Of a DNA stretch of 64,000 bases, positions 43,863-56,181 are shown in pieces (position 1 is the stretch's first letter; each line of letters starts with the position of its first letter). The notes under the pieces were generated by a model. It was not told the DNA's origin, did no database searches, and saw only the letters and a list, made by a program, of their open reading frames with translations. Made by a program: the position numbers and the translations under genes. The DNA lies in the NCBI RefSeq assembly GCF_008107725.1, contig NZ_VIRN01000037.1, forward strand, positions 124,001 through 188,000, written 5' to 3'. This stretch comes from Marinobacter sp. BW6 (GTDB lineage: Bacteria; Pseudomonadota; Gammaproteobacteria; Pseudomonadales; Oleiphilaceae).

Positions 43863-45569
43863 CTACAAACCTACATCGTCCAGCGACGATTCAGCCAATT
43901 TCAAAAGGTCTACGTTACGGTCTTCACTCTTGCCGATACTCTCGATGTAGTATTCCAGCGAGGTGAGCGCGTCGGCGAGTGCTTCAAGTACCTGGACTGC
44001 AGGCGCCTCCTTGGCATCCAGCAAACGCTCCTGGATGGAGGCTGCCACGCGTTCAAGAACTCCTGCCGCCGCCGGGTCGTTGACCATTTGCAGGCCACCC
44101 CAGATGCTGTGCAGGGTTGCTGGCAGGTTCGCCAGGTGAAGTTTGTCGTAGTCGGACTCTATGAAGGCGGTAATCGCACGTTTTGCCAGGGTGAGCGCAC
44201 CACGGGCTTCATCAGCAACGACATAGAGCGCCTCGCGGAGATACACAGACTCCTCCCGCTTCCGCTCACCGCCAGCCAGGGCGTCGGTTTCCGACGTGAT
44301 GCCTCGGGTCACAATCTGCATCACGGCATCTTCAATGCCGAGCACGGAATCAGCCAGACGATATAGCTCCTCATCACCGGGCAGCCGAGACTCTTCTTCC
44401 CATCCTCGCAGTTTACTCGCCTCTTCGCGCGAAATACCCGCCAGCTTGTTCAGGTCCAGCATGACAAGCGTATTGGCCAGACGCTCCAGGGCATCAGCGA
44501 TGGAAGACAGCTCGGCTAAATCCGGCTCGATACCGCGTTCAATAATGTCCAGCTTGTCTTTCAACTGGTTCAGCTCATCCTGCAGGGCTTCTGACAGGGA
44601 TTTGAGAACATCGCTGCCTGGGCCATATAGCCTGCGCGCATGAGCCTCAAGCATGGAATCCGGGAAAACGGCCGGAGCGAGATGATAAGCGGATAGCACC
44701 CGGGTCACTTCAGGGTTGGCGGAACCACTGCGGTACAGCAAGTAGACAAGATCCCGGATCAGCGAATCCGGCGCGTCTTTGCCGGTGGCCACCTTGCCCA
44801 CGTAAACCACTTCCCGCGCGTATTTCTCAATCCGCATGAACATGCGCTTGCGGGCCTTGGTAAAGGCCATGGCACGATCAAGCATGGTGTCCGCAACAAT
44901 GCCAACGAGACACCACATCTGCCCCATAGGCGCCCCCTGGCACAGACGTGAAAACCCCCGAGCGGCACGCCCAATCAACTTCTTGTTCACCACATCGTTG
45001 CGATCGCGCAGCATGCCAAGGAGCGCAACCTGAAAGGTCAGACGCATGCGGCGAGCCATGATTTCGTAATCAGCTTCGTTGCCTTCAAAGGCCTGCAAAG
45101 TCAGCCCGGCACAGAAATCGGGGCGTTCCTTGACATCGACATCGAAAAAACAGGATTCGGGATAGGGTTTCTCCCGCCGGGCCTCTCTAAGATCATTGAT
45201 AACAGGAAGCAGAAGCTCGGGATGGTCTTCCCGTTGCTGGTGGTAATACTCTACATACCTGCGGAGGATAAACAGCGCACTGTTGAGCGTGGTTAAGAGG
45301 ATGTTCTTGTCGTCATTGGCGCCAACGGGTACGTCGTTGGCCATGGTGACCGCCTCCTGGCACAGCAGGGTACCGCCCCGAAGCTCCACCAGGATGAAAA
45401 TGCCCCGCAACTGGTTGATGAAATCAACACAGTTCTGGAGATCCTCTCCCCTTTCGCGGTTTTCCTGAAAGCGTTCAAGGCTGGATTCTGCCTGCTTGAT
45501 CGTCTGTTCTATTTCACTTTTGACCAGATCAAACGACTGCGATTTCGTCGCGAGAGACGACTGAACCAT
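43863..45569 (-). CDS. fimL: FimL, ChpA-N-terminal-like regulator of type IV pili
   Basis: A 568-residue all-helical protein matching FimL of Pseudomonas, a regulator of twitching and cAMP (Vfr) signalling that resembles the N-terminal Hpt-like repeats of ChpA. The first Hpt-like site has Asn52 where the phosphorylated His would be (NQLRG), consistent with an inactive domain. A second repeat near the C-terminus keeps His487 (HSIWGG), which is unusual and worth checking. In P. aeruginosa fimL lies a few genes from dnaQ and rnhA, as here. The ATG is preceded by GGGAAG. Confidence 0.87.
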   Translation of the reverse strand: MVQSSLATKSQSFDLVKSEIEQTIKQAESSLERFQENRERGEDLQNCVDFINQLRGIFILVELRGGTLLCQEAVTMANDVPVGANDDKNILLTTLNSALFILRRYVEYYHQQREDHPELLLPVINDLREARREKPYPESCFFDVDVKERPDFCAGLTLQAFEGNEADYEIMARRMRLTFQVALLGMLRDRNDVVNKKLIGRAARGFSRLCQGAPMGQMWCLVGIVADTMLDRAMAFTKARKRMFMRIEKYAREVVYVGKVATGKDAPDSLIRDLVYLLYRSGSANPEVTRVLSAYHLAPAVFPDSMLEAHARRLYGPGSDVLKSLSEALQDELNQLKDKLDIIERGIEPDLAELSSIADALERLANTLVMLDLNKLAGISREEASKLRGWEEESRLPGDEELYRLADSVLGIEDAVMQIVTRGITSETDALAGGERKREESVYLREALYVVADEARGALTLAKRAITAFIESDYDKLHLANLPATLHSIWGGLQMVNDPAAAGVLERVAASIQERLLDAKEAPAVQVLEALADALTSLEYYIESIGKSEDRNVDLLKLAESSLDDVGL

Positions 45570-45787
45570 AAACGCTTCCCGTTAATGTTGCGGAGACTAC
45601 CGCATCCTCTTTGGTGGTCACTGGTCTGGCAATAGCGGACCAGGCCTTTTTGTTCTGAGCCGGTTAACCCCTTTTCCGGCCAAAGCAAGTTCGCAAAAAA
45701 CTGGCGAACTAATCATTACTTATAACATAAAACTCAAGTACCTCAAGAAAGGCCGAATGTAACATTTGGTACAGGCCGACCCAGTTC

Positions 45788-46498
45788 TCATTTCACTGTC
45801 TGGAGTTTTCCCCACACGGTTTCGCCTGCCTGTTTTTCCAAAAGGGACATGAACTCATCGTGGGCGTCTTTCTCTGCGCTGGAAGCGCGGACCACCGAGA
45901 GCGGTGCCCTGTCAGCGGGAAGCCTCCTGATTCCGCCATTGCCGCCACCATTCTCGGATCCGGCATCCAGTGACAGCGCGGTCTGGCCACCGGTTAGCAG
46001 CAGATATACGTCGGCCAGGATTTCCGCATCGAGTAAAGCGCCGTGGAGGTCGCGGTTGCTGTTATCGACACCGTAGCGTTTACAGAGCGCGTCCAGGTTG
46101 TTCTTCTGGCCTGGGTGGCGGGCCCTTGCAATTGCGAGGGAGTCGACAACCCCGCAGTGGTCCGCGGTTTTCCGTATCGGTTTCAGACGGGCAAATTCCG
46201 AGTCCATAAAGCCGACGTCGAACGCGGCATTATGGATAACCAGCTCGGCTCCCTTGATGAACTCGAAGAACTCGTCGGCGATCTCGGCAAAACGGGGTTT
46301 GTCAGCCAGGAATTCATTGGTGATCCCGTGAATGGTGATCGCCTCGGCCTCGACCTCACGGTCCGGATTAATGTACACGTGATAGTTGCGCCCGGTGAGT
46401 TGGCGCTCCATCAGCTCAACACAGCCTATCTCGATGATCCGATGACCTTCGGCGGGGTCAATGCCCGTGGTTTCTGTATCCAGTACGATCTGTCTCAT
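45788..46498 (-). CDS. dnaQ: DNA polymerase III subunit epsilon
   Basis: A 236-residue proofreading 3'-5' exonuclease of Pol III. ExoI (DTETTG, Asp7/Glu9), ExoII (HNAAFDVGFMD, about residue 97) and ExoIII (HGALLDAEILADVYL, about 158) are present. A clamp-binding motif QTALSLD follows. It is the last gene of the methyltransferase-rnhA-dnaQ run. A 218 bp gap separates it from fimL. Confidence 0.95.
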   Translation of the reverse strand: MRQIVLDTETTGIDPAEGHRIIEIGCVELMERQLTGRNYHVYINPDREVEAEAITIHGITNEFLADKPRFAEIADEFFEFIKGAELVIHNAAFDVGFMDSEFARLKPIRKTADHCGVVDSLAIARARHPGQKNNLDALCKRYGVDNSNRDLHGALLDAEILADVYLLLTGGQTALSLDAGSENGGGNGGIRRLPADRAPLSVVRASSAEKDAHDEFMSLLEKQAGETVWGKLQTVK

Positions 46499-46521
46499 TA
46501 CCTGTACCTGATTATCTGCAT

Positions 46522-46965
46522 TTATGCGTTGGAAAGCTCTTCGACACCGCGGTTGGCGAGTTCATCGGCCAACTCATTGTCGGGAACGCCGGAATGCCCC
46601 TTTACCCAATGCCAATTGATCTTGTGCCGGGCCACTTCCGAATCGAGCTCGCGCCAGAGATCTTCGTTCTTGACTGGCTTTTTCGCGGAGGTTTTCCAGC
46701 CATTGCGTTTCCAGCCCGCCATCCATTCAATAATGCCTTTACGCACGTATTGCGAATCCGTAAACAGCTCCACCTCGCAGGGCCGTTTCAGGGCCTCGAG
46801 GCCCCGGATGGCCGCCATGAGCTCCATGCGGTTGTTGGTGGTCTTTGCCTCGCCGCCGTGCAGGGTTTTGCGGTTGTCGCCATAGCGCAAAACCACGCCC
46901 CAGCCTCCCGGACCGGGGTTGCCCTTACAGGCGCCATCAGTATAAAGGGTTACCTTACCGGCCAT
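46522..46965 (-). CDS. rnhA: ribonuclease HI
   Basis: A 147-residue RNase HI: catalytic Asp10 in [14 protein letters not shown], Glu in MELMAAI, and Asp in FTDSQYV with the final Asp in PDNELAD. It removes RNA from RNA-DNA hybrids. A strong ribosome site AGGAG precedes the ATG at 46965. It is 28 bp after the methyltransferase gene and 23 bp before dnaQ. Confidence 0.96.
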   Translation of the reverse strand: MAGKVTLYTDGACKGNPGPGGWGVVLRYGDNRKTLHGGEAKTTNNRMELMAAIRGLEALKRPCEVELFTDSQYVRKGIIEWMAGWKRNGWKTSAKKPVKNEDLWRELDSEVARHKINWHWVKGHSGVPDNELADELANRGVEELSNA

Positions 46966-46993
46966 TCAGTCTCCTGGTTCGGTTATCAATGAT

Positions 46994-47791
46994 TCATTTA
47001 AGCTTGTTTCCTGGCAAGCCACTCCGGGTGCAGCCCCGAGAGGCGCCAACAGTGCCAGTCCCAGGCAGGGCAATGACCTTGCTTTGTCGCCAGACCGGTC
47101 GTCTTGGCAGCCGGGCATGCACGCGTTTTTTGGCAAGGATACAGTAATAGGCCCCTACTGGAAGGAGTCGGTTTCCGGACAGGCGGTTGTCAATCCGGCT
47201 CACGGGTTTGCGTCCTGCGCGCTGCAGTGGCGTTCTGAAAAACCGGGTAATGGACGACTCGACATTAAAACCCAACAGGTGAAGCCAGTCTTCCATTCGC
47301 CCCCGCAACAAGAAACGGCCGCCCCAGGGGCCTTCGCTACTCCTGGAGATCAGTTTTCGCGCTCCCCAGAGGCTGAGCGGGTTAAAGCCAAACAACGCCA
47401 TGGTGCCCTCGCCCCGGAGCACCCGCGCAGCCTCCCGGATCACCTGGTGCGGATAGGGCGAGAAGTCGGCGGTATGGTGCAGCACGACGAGATCCATGGA
47501 ATCACCGGGAAATGCCAGTTCGTCCGCATCGCAAATAGCGACACCGTCAGGTATCTGGGGATACCATCGCGGCGCTGTCATGATCTTCTGGGAAAAATCC
47601 GTGCCGGTGGCAAGTGGCAGCCGATGACTGATGCCCACCTGTAACTGCCTGGCACCTGTCAGGCGCTGGAGCTCGGCATCCACAAAGCGTCTCTGGTCCG
47701 CCAGGAGTGCCCGGCCCAGCGGGGTCTGGAACCAGCGCTCAAAGCTTTCATGTCGGGTGGAATAATCAACTGCGTCGGATTCGCTCACCAA
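46994..47791 (-). CDS. SAM-dependent class I methyltransferase
   Basis: A 265-residue methyltransferase of the type found before rnhA in Pseudomonas (PA1814-like). The SAM motif is poorly conserved, but VLHHTADFSPYPHQVIREAARVLRGEGTMALFGFNP (about 103-140) is the later motif block. The C-terminus is strongly basic and extended. The substrate is unknown. The start is TTG 47791 with GGGAG seven bases ahead; GTG 47788 is the alternative. It is divergent from gloB. Confidence 0.83.
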   Translation of the reverse strand: MVSESDAVDYSTRHESFERWFQTPLGRALLADQRRFVDAELQRLTGARQLQVGISHRLPLATGTDFSQKIMTAPRWYPQIPDGVAICDADELAFPGDSMDLVVLHHTADFSPYPHQVIREAARVLRGEGTMALFGFNPLSLWGARKLISRSSEGPWGGRFLLRGRMEDWLHLLGFNVESSITRFFRTPLQRAGRKPVSRIDNRLSGNRLLPVGAYYCILAKKRVHARLPRRPVWRQSKVIALPGTGTVGASRGCTRSGLPGNKLK

Positions 47792-47884
47792 TGCGCCACT
47801 CCCGGAGGCCCTAACCTGTGGTTGGGGCCATGTATTTAATGCTCTATCATATCAGTCACATTCGACAAGCACATGTGGGGCCCT

Positions 47885-48679
47885 ATGCTGACCATTTCTG
47901 CCATACCCGCCTTCAGTGACAACTATATCTGGTGCCTTTCCGACACCGCCAGCGATAAAGCGCTGATCGTGGATCCGGGCCAGGCCCAGCCGGTTCTGGA
48001 CCACCTGGCCGAGAACAGCCTGACTCTCGATACCATCCTGGTGACCCATCACCACCCGGATCATGTTGGTGGCGTCAAAGAGCTTGTTTCCCGTTTTCCC
48101 GAATGCCGTGTGACCGGGCCCGCTGATTCACCCTATAAAGGTAGCACCAACCTTGTGCACCCCGGCGACGAGGTCATCTGGGAAGACATTACCTTCCAGG
48201 TTCTTGGCGTACCCGGTCACACCCTGGACCACATTGCCTACTTCACCGATGTCGAAGTTCAGGGCCGCCCGGTTCTGTTCTGCGGCGACACCCTGTTTGT
48301 TTGTGGTTGCGGCCGCCTGTTCGAAGGTTCTCCTGAGCAGATGCGCCAATCTCTCCAGACGCTGAGGGCGCTGCCAGGCAAAACCGCCGTTTATTGCGCC
48401 CACGAATACACCCTCGCGAATCTCCGTTTCGCCCGCAGCTGGCTGCCTGAGGATGAGGGGCTAAAGGAATTCGAGCACCAGTGTCAGGCCGCCCGCAATG
48501 AAGGAAAGCCAACCGTGCCTTCCGTACTTGAAAACGAGAAGCGACTGAATCCGTTCCTGCGCTGGGATGACCCCACGGTGGTGGATTCCGCCCGTGCCTA
48601 TTGCGCCAGCCACGGGTTGCCAGCGGATTCGGATAACGCCATCTTTGCAGCTATCCGCCACGGCAAGGATAACTTCTGA
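47885..48679 (+). CDS. gloB: hydroxyacylglutathione hydrolase (glyoxalase II)
   Basis: A 264-residue zinc hydrolase that releases D-lactate and glutathione from S-lactoylglutathione, the second step of methylglyoxal detoxification. The metal site is in [10 protein letters not shown] (about 53-62), with further ligands in VPGHTLDH and FCGDTLF. The C-terminal substrate-binding helices are present. The ATG at 47885 ([10 protein letters not shown]) is preferred over the upstream 47873 because it matches family N-termini. Confidence 0.95.
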   Translation: MLTISAIPAFSDNYIWCLSDTASDKALIVDPGQAQPVLDHLAENSLTLDTILVTHHHPDHVGGVKELVSRFPECRVTGPADSPYKGSTNLVHPGDEVIWEDITFQVLGVPGHTLDHIAYFTDVEVQGRPVLFCGDTLFVCGCGRLFEGSPEQMRQSLQTLRALPGKTAVYCAHEYTLANLRFARSWLPEDEGLKEFEHQCQAARNEGKPTVPSVLENEKRLNPFLRWDDPTVVDSARAYCASHGLPADSDNAIFAAIRHGKDNF

Positions 48680-48732
48680 CGCCCGGCAATACGCACTTAA
48701 CAAATCCTCTCAGAGCCGTAACGAGAGGTTTC

Positions 48733-48762
48733 TTGACCCTTTTGAAAGCGGTCCCATAGAAT
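48733..48762 (+). promoter_or_regulatory. sigma-70 promoter of mltD
   Basis: TTGACC (48733-48738) and TAGAAT (48757-48762) are 18 bp apart, about 85 bases before the mltD ATG. Confidence 0.5.
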
Positions 48763-48847
48763 CATTTCAACTTTGTGACCGTAAATTGTTCAATGTGCCG
48801 GGTTTTCAGACTCTGAGTCCGGCCTCAACCAGTAACCGGATGCCCTT

Positions 48848-50548
48848 ATGTCGGTCAGACGATTGTCGTTGTTGTTTTTCGCCGGAGCCCTCGCGAGCGG
48901 CTGTAGTAGCCTGATCAGCCAGGGCGACGAAAGCCCGCTGAACACTCAGGAAGTCACCGTTGCCGCCGGCGATGAAGGCCTGAAGAAAGCGGTTGAGACC
49001 GGAGAGAACGGCGATGCTGCCCGCAACGAGCCACTGGACGAGGCCATTGCACCGGAATTGAAAGATGCCGCGAGGGATGCCCGTGAAAAGCTCGACAATC
49101 CGGTTCAGACCCCCCCTGAGCCGGAAGTGGTTGAGCAAGATCTGTGGGCTCGACTGCGTTCAGGGTTTGTGCTCGACCATGATATCGACAACGAACGCGT
49201 CCGGGACCAGCTAAACTGGTATGCCCGTCACCCGGGCTATATCGACCGGGTGGTGGAGCGTGGTAGCCGCTACCTTCATTACATTGTTAACGAGACCGAA
49301 AAGCGCGGCCTGCCGGCTGAATACGCCCTGCTACCGATTGTTGAAAGCGCGTTTGATCCCTTCGCCTATTCTCATGGCCGGGCTGCAGGCCTCTGGCAGT
49401 TTATCCCTTCCACCGGAAAGTACTTCGGCCTGACCCAAAGCTGGTGGCACGATGATCGTCGGGACGTCATCGCCGCCACCGACGCGGCTTTGACTTATCT
49501 TGATCGCCTGGCCAACCGATTTGACGGCGACCATACCCTGGCTCTGGCAGCCTACAACAGTGGTGGGGGCACCGTTTCCAGCGCGATGCGCCGCAACCGT
49601 AACAGCAACAAGCCGACAGACTTCTGGTCGCTTCATCTGCCCCGGGAAACCCGCCATTACGTCCCCAAACTGATCGCGCTGGCGAAAATATTCGACGATC
49701 CCGAGGCCTATGGCATCAAACTGCCATCACTGAAAGACGAACCCTACTTCGAGGTGGTTGATACCGGCTCCCAGCTGGATCTTGCTCAGGCGGCAGAGCT
49801 GGCCGGTGTGGATGTGGATGAGATCTACCTGCTCAATCCCTCCTACAACCGGTGGGCAACCTCACCGGAAGGTCCTCATCGGTTGCTCGTGCCGATTCAG
49901 AACGCCGAGTCCTTCCGCACGGCGCTGGCGCAAATTCCTGCCGATCAACGGGTTTCATGGCACAACTACAAGGTTAAATCCGGCGACAGCCTCAATTCGA
50001 TTTCTCGGAAATTTGCCACAACACCATCAGTACTCCAGCAGGTGAACAACCTGAACAGCGATCTGATACGGGTTGGCCAACGCCTGATGATTCCTTCCGC
50101 CTCCAAGGGCAGTGACGCCTATGCCCTGAGCGCCTCCCAGCGGCTCGAGCGTAAACAGGAGCGTAAACGGGACGGGAACAAGGTTCGCTACACGGTTCGC
50201 AAAGGCGATACGTTCTGGGACATTGCGCGCGAGCATCGGGTTTCCGTGCGTCAAGTGGCTGCCTGGAATGGTATGGCACCCGGCGACCCACTGATACCAG
50301 GCAAAGAGCTGGTTATCTGGTCCAAAACCAGTCAACCAACGGTGATGGCAGCCAACAGCGGCCGTGGCAAGGCGATGGTTCGAAAAGTCGGCTACCGGGT
50401 ACGCAAAGGCGACTCGCTGGCCCGGATTGCCAGCCGGTTTTCTGTGAATGTGCGGGACATCGCAAGCTGGAACGATCTGAATACCGCCCGTTATCTGCAA
50501 CCCGGGCAAAGTCTGGTACTCTACGTTGATATCCGAAACAGTCCCTGA
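48848..50548 (+). CDS. mltD: membrane-bound lytic murein transglycosylase D
   Basis: A 566-residue lipoprotein. A lipobox ends ALASGC (Cys19), followed by an acidic linker. The SLT domain (about 155-290) has the catalytic Glu in LLPIVESAFDP. Three LysM domains (about 370-415, 445-490 and 515-560) bind peptidoglycan. It cleaves the murein glycan strand with formation of 1,6-anhydro-muramyl ends. It is followed 12 bp later by the peptide transporter operon. Confidence 0.95.
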   Translation: MSVRRLSLLFFAGALASGCSSLISQGDESPLNTQEVTVAAGDEGLKKAVETGENGDAARNEPLDEAIAPELKDAARDAREKLDNPVQTPPEPEVVEQDLWARLRSGFVLDHDIDNERVRDQLNWYARHPGYIDRVVERGSRYLHYIVNETEKRGLPAEYALLPIVESAFDPFAYSHGRAAGLWQFIPSTGKYFGLTQSWWHDDRRDVIAATDAALTYLDRLANRFDGDHTLALAAYNSGGGTVSSAMRRNRNSNKPTDFWSLHLPRETRHYVPKLIALAKIFDDPEAYGIKLPSLKDEPYFEVVDTGSQLDLAQAAELAGVDVDEIYLLNPSYNRWATSPEGPHRLLVPIQNAESFRTALAQIPADQRVSWHNYKVKSGDSLNSISRKFATTPSVLQQVNNLNSDLIRVGQRLMIPSASKGSDAYALSASQRLERKQERKRDGNKVRYTVRKGDTFWDIAREHRVSVRQVAAWNGMAPGDPLIPGKELVIWSKTSQPTVMAANSGRGKAMVRKVGYRVRKGDSLARIASRFSVNVRDIASWNDLNTARYLQPGQSLVLYVDIRNSP

Positions 50549-50560
50549 CGTGCGAGACTC

Positions 50561-52384
50561 ATGACAAGAACACGGAAAGCCTCATCCCTTACGTCGTTTT
50601 TTTCAGCCCTGGCGCTCATCGCCACACCGCTTATCTCTCCGTTTTCCGTCGCCGAGGAGGCAATGCCAGCACATGGCGTTGCCATGCACGGCGAAACCAA
50701 ATACCCCGCCGGGTTCAGCCACTTCGATTACGTTAATCCAGACGCCCCAAAAGGCGGAACCCTGAAAATGGCCGTTGTCGCCAACGGCTTCGATTCCTTC
50801 AATCCTTTTGATATCCGGGGCGTGGCTGCAGCAGGAATCAGCAACTATCTGTATGACACCTTGCTGGAATCCTCCGACGATGAGCCCTTTTCAGCCTACG
50901 GCCTGATTGCCGAATCCCTGGAGACTCCTGAAGATCGAAGCTATGTGGTTTTCAATATCCGGGAGCAGGCGCGGTTCCACGACGGTGAAGCCATTACCGC
51001 TGAAGACGTAAAGTTCTCCTTCGACACCCTTACTACCCAGGGGCACCCCTTCTTCCGGAACTACTACGCTGACGTCAAATCGGTGACCATAGAGGGCCCT
51101 CGGCGGGTACGTTTTGACTTCAAGGAAACCAGCAATCGGGAGCTACCGCTGATCCTTGGCCAAATGCCCATTTTGCCCCAGCACTACTGGGCTGATCGGG
51201 AGTTTGGCAAGAATGGCCTCAACCCACCGTTGGGCAATGGCCCTTACCGTATTGGTGACTTCGAAGCCGGTCGATCGATTACCTACGAACGCGTTGAAGA
51301 CTATTGGGCTAAGGACCTTGGCGTTCGGAACGGACGGTTCAATTTCGACCAGATTACTTACGACTATTACACCGATGACACCGTGGCGCTGGAAGGCTTC
51401 AAGGCCGGCAGTTTTGATTTTCGGTTGGAGTCTTCCGCCAAGAACTGGGCCACGGCCTACACCGGGGAACGGTTCGAAAACGGCACGATTATCAAGGAAG
51501 CCATCGAGCACCACCGTCCTTCAGGCATGCAGGGTTTTGCCTTCAACACCCGCAGGAAGGTGTTTTCCGACCCGCTGGTTCGTGAAGCGCTGGCCTATGG
51601 TTTCGACTTCCAGTGGGCCAACAAGAACCTCTTTTTCGACCAGTACACCCGCACTGACAGCTACTTCGCAAACAGCGACCTGGCTTCCTCTGGTCTTCCG
51701 ACCGGCCGTGAACTGGACATACTCGAACCTTACCGGGATCAGCTACCCGATGATGTGTTTACCCAGGAGTACCAGCCACCCACCACAGAAGGACAGCAGG
51801 GCCTGCGCGAGAACCTGAGAACCGCTATGGAGCTGCTCAAGTCCGCTGGATATGTCATTCGAGATGGCAAGATGGTACACGGCGAAACTGGCGAACCACT
51901 GGCGTTCGAGATCCTGCTGTTCCAGAAGAGCTTCGAGCGTGTGGTTCTGCCCTTCAAGAACAACCTCGGCCGTCTCGGTATCGATGTGACCGTACGCCTC
52001 GTGGACAGCAACCAGTACATCCAGCGCCTGAGGGAATTCGATTTCGACATGATCACCCAGGTGTTCGGCCAGTCGGATTCGCCGGGCAATGAACAGCGGG
52101 AATACTGGCATTCATCCACCGTGGATGCCAAAGGCTCGCGGAACTACATGGGCGTGAGCAATCCGGTGATCGACGAGCTTGTGAACATGGTAATTCAGGC
52201 TCCAAACCGTGAGGAACTGGTTTACCGGGTTCGGGCATTGGACCGGGTTCTGCTGCACCACCACTATGTGATTCCACACTGGCATCTGAGAAGCGACCGC
52301 GTCGCCTACTGGAACCATCTGCAACGTCCGGCCGAGACGCCCAAGAACGGCATCGACCTGGACAACTGGTGGGCGAAGCCCTGA
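50561..52384 (+). CDS. extracellular solute-binding protein, peptide type (YejA-like)
   Basis: A 607-residue periplasmic SBP family 5 protein with a signal peptide (about residues 1-31, ending near FSVAEE). The mature part begins HGVAMHGETKYPAGF and includes HYDYVNPDAPKGGTLKM-like sequence found in YejA-type binding proteins. It is the binding component of the ABC transporter encoded just downstream. YejABEF imports peptides such as microcin C in E. coli. P. aeruginosa has two such SBP genes here, whereas this window has one. Confidence 0.87.
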   Translation: MTRTRKASSLTSFFSALALIATPLISPFSVAEEAMPAHGVAMHGETKYPAGFSHFDYVNPDAPKGGTLKMAVVANGFDSFNPFDIRGVAAAGISNYLYDTLLESSDDEPFSAYGLIAESLETPEDRSYVVFNIREQARFHDGEAITAEDVKFSFDTLTTQGHPFFRNYYADVKSVTIEGPRRVRFDFKETSNRELPLILGQMPILPQHYWADREFGKNGLNPPLGNGPYRIGDFEAGRSITYERVEDYWAKDLGVRNGRFNFDQITYDYYTDDTVALEGFKAGSFDFRLESSAKNWATAYTGERFENGTIIKEAIEHHRPSGMQGFAFNTRRKVFSDPLVREALAYGFDFQWANKNLFFDQYTRTDSYFANSDLASSGLPTGRELDILEPYRDQLPDDVFTQEYQPPTTEGQQGLRENLRTAMELLKSAGYVIRDGKMVHGETGEPLAFEILLFQKSFERVVLPFKNNLGRLGIDVTVRLVDSNQYIQRLREFDFDMITQVFGQSDSPGNEQREYWHSSTVDAKGSRNYMGVSNPVIDELVNMVIQAPNREELVYRVRALDRVLLHHHYVIPHWHLRSDRVAYWNHLQRPAETPKNGIDLDNWWAKP

Positions 52385-52399
52385 GGAACACGCCGCTAA

Positions 52400-53485
52400 A
52401 TGGGCATCTATATACTCAGGCGTCTGGCGCTGATCATTCCCACGCTGATCGGAATCATGCTGCTCAACTTTGTCATCGTGCAGGCAGCCCCTGGCGGGCC
52501 GGTTGAGCAGCTGATTGCGGAGATGGAAGGCCACGGCGGCAGTGCCCTGGCCCGGGCTTCTGGCGGCGGTACCGGCGGCGAGGTAGCGGATTCCTCCGGG
52601 GACACGCGCGGTTCCCGCGGTATTCCCGATGAGCTCCTGAAGGAAATCGAAGTCATGTACGGCTTCGACAAACCGCCCCATGAGCGCTTCTTCAAGATGC
52701 TGGGCGATTACGCCACCTTCAACTTCGGCGATTCCTTCTTCCGGGAAAAAAGCGTTATCGACCTGATTCTCGACAAAATGCCCGTATCCATCTCGCTGGG
52801 CCTCTGGTCGACACTGATCATCTATTTTATTTCCATCCCCCTGGGCATCCGAAAAGCCGTGACCGATGGCTCTCGCTTCGATGTCTGGACCAGCTCCGCC
52901 ATTGTGGTGGGCTATGCCATACCGGGCTTCCTGTTCGCCATACTGCTGATCGTGCTGTTTGCCGGCGGCAGTTATTTTGACTGGTTCCCGCTTCGCGGTC
53001 TGACTTCATCGAATTTCGACGAACTCACCTGGTATCAGCAAATCGGCGACTACTTCTGGCATCTGGCTTTGCCGGTCACCGCCAATGTCATCGGCGGGTT
53101 CGCCACTTTGACATTGCTGACCAAGAACTCGTTCCTGGACGAGATCGGTAAACAGTACGTGGTGACCGCTCGCGCCAAGGGGCTGGACCAGAAAGAAGTG
53201 CTATATGGCCACGTTTTCCGTAATGCCATGCTGATCGTAATTGCCAGTCTGCCAGGTGTTCTGGTCGCTCTGTTCTTCACCGGCTCACTGCTCATTGAAG
53301 TCATCTTTTCCCTGGACGGGCTTGGATTGTTGGGCTTTGAGGCTGCCCTGAACCGCGATTATCCGGTGATCTTCGGCACCCTGTACATATTCACCCTGAT
53401 GGGACTTATCCTGAAGCTGATCAGCGACATCACCTATGTCCTGGTCGATCCACGGATCGATTTTGAAAGCCGGGAGGGTGCGTGA
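52400..53485 (+). CDS. peptide ABC transporter permease (YejB-like)
   Basis: A 361-residue inner-membrane permease with six helices and the DppB-type EAA loop near [24 protein letters not shown] (about 252-275). A glycine-rich periplasmic insert follows helix 1. It forms the channel with YejE. The next gene starts with GTG overlapping its stop (GTGA at 53482). Confidence 0.9.
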   Translation: MGIYILRRLALIIPTLIGIMLLNFVIVQAAPGGPVEQLIAEMEGHGGSALARASGGGTGGEVADSSGDTRGSRGIPDELLKEIEVMYGFDKPPHERFFKMLGDYATFNFGDSFFREKSVIDLILDKMPVSISLGLWSTLIIYFISIPLGIRKAVTDGSRFDVWTSSAIVVGYAIPGFLFAILLIVLFAGGSYFDWFPLRGLTSSNFDELTWYQQIGDYFWHLALPVTANVIGGFATLTLLTKNSFLDEIGKQYVVTARAKGLDQKEVLYGHVFRNAMLIVIASLPGVLVALFFTGSLLIEVIFSLDGLGLLGFEAALNRDYPVIFGTLYIFTLMGLILKLISDITYVLVDPRIDFESREGA

Positions 53486-54510
53486 ATTTCCGATCCCTCA
53501 CCCCGATCCAGCAGAGGCGTCTGCGAAACTTCCGGAAAAACCGCCGGGGTTTCTGGTCATTGTGGATTTTTCTGGCCCTGTTCGGCCTTTCGTTAGCGGC
53601 AGAACTGATTGCCAACAATTCCCCACTGGTCGTGTCCTACAAAAGTGACCTGTATTTCCCGGTTGTCCAGTCGGTCCCGGAAGAAACCTTTGGCGGTTTC
53701 CTGCCCACCGAAGCGGATTATCGGGACCCTTTTATCGCTGATGAGATCAGGGCCAACGGCTGGATGATCTGGCCACCTATCCGATTCAGCTACAACACCA
53801 TCAACTACGATCTTGATGTGCCCTCACCAGCGCCACCGAGCGCCGAAAACTGGCTGGGGACCGACGATCAGGGCCGGGATGTTGCCGCGCGGGTGATTTA
53901 TGGTTTCCGTATATCGGTGCTGTTTGGCCTTACCCTGACCATTGCCAGCTGCATTGTTGGCGTCGTTGTGGGTGCCATCCAGGGTTTCTACGGCGGCAAA
54001 ATCGACTTGCTCGGCCAACGCTTTATCGAGATCTGGTCCGGGCTGCCAGTGCTGTACCTGCTGATCATTCTTTCCAGTATTGTCCAACCCAACTTCTGGT
54101 GGCTGCTGGGCATCATGCTACTGTTCAGTTGGATGGGTCTGGTAGATGTGGTCCGGGCAGAATTCCTGCGAGCTCGTAACTTTGAGTATGTGAAAGCCGC
54201 GAGGGCTCTCGGGCTGGATAATCGAAAAATCATGTTTCGGCATATCCTGCCCAATGCCATGGTGGCCACCCTCACCTTTCTGCCGTTCATCCTCACGGGC
54301 GCAATTACGGGCCTGACTTCCCTGGATTTCCTCGGCTTTGGTCTCCCTTCCGGGTCACCATCGCTGGGTGAGCTGATTGCCCAGGGCAAGGCCAATTTGC
54401 ATGCGCCCTGGCTCGGCATTTCCGCCTTTGTATCGCTGTCGCTCATGCTCACACTGCTGGTATTTGTGGGCGAAGCCGTACGCGACGCCTTTGATCCGAG
54501 GAAGAGCTGA
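53482..54510 (+). CDS. peptide ABC transporter permease (YejE-like)
   Basis: A 342-residue permease, partner of the preceding one. It starts with GTG overlapping the yejB stop. The EAA loop is [26 protein letters not shown] (about 234-259). An OppC-type N-terminal extension and six helices are visible. Confidence 0.9.
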   Translation: MNFRSLTPIQQRRLRNFRKNRRGFWSLWIFLALFGLSLAAELIANNSPLVVSYKSDLYFPVVQSVPEETFGGFLPTEADYRDPFIADEIRANGWMIWPPIRFSYNTINYDLDVPSPAPPSAENWLGTDDQGRDVAARVIYGFRISVLFGLTLTIASCIVGVVVGAIQGFYGGKIDLLGQRFIEIWSGLPVLYLLIILSSIVQPNFWWLLGIMLLFSWMGLVDVVRAEFLRARNFEYVKAARALGLDNRKIMFRHILPNAMVATLTFLPFILTGAITGLTSLDFLGFGLPSGSPSLGELIAQGKANLHAPWLGISAFVSLSLMLTLLVFVGEAVRDAFDPRKS

Positions 54511-54511
54511 T

Positions 54512-56116
<1,605 letters not shown>

Positions 56117-56181
56117 GCGTTACCCCTGCCAGAGCACTCAGGGATAATGCACCCAAATCAGGAACACAGGGAGAACGACCC

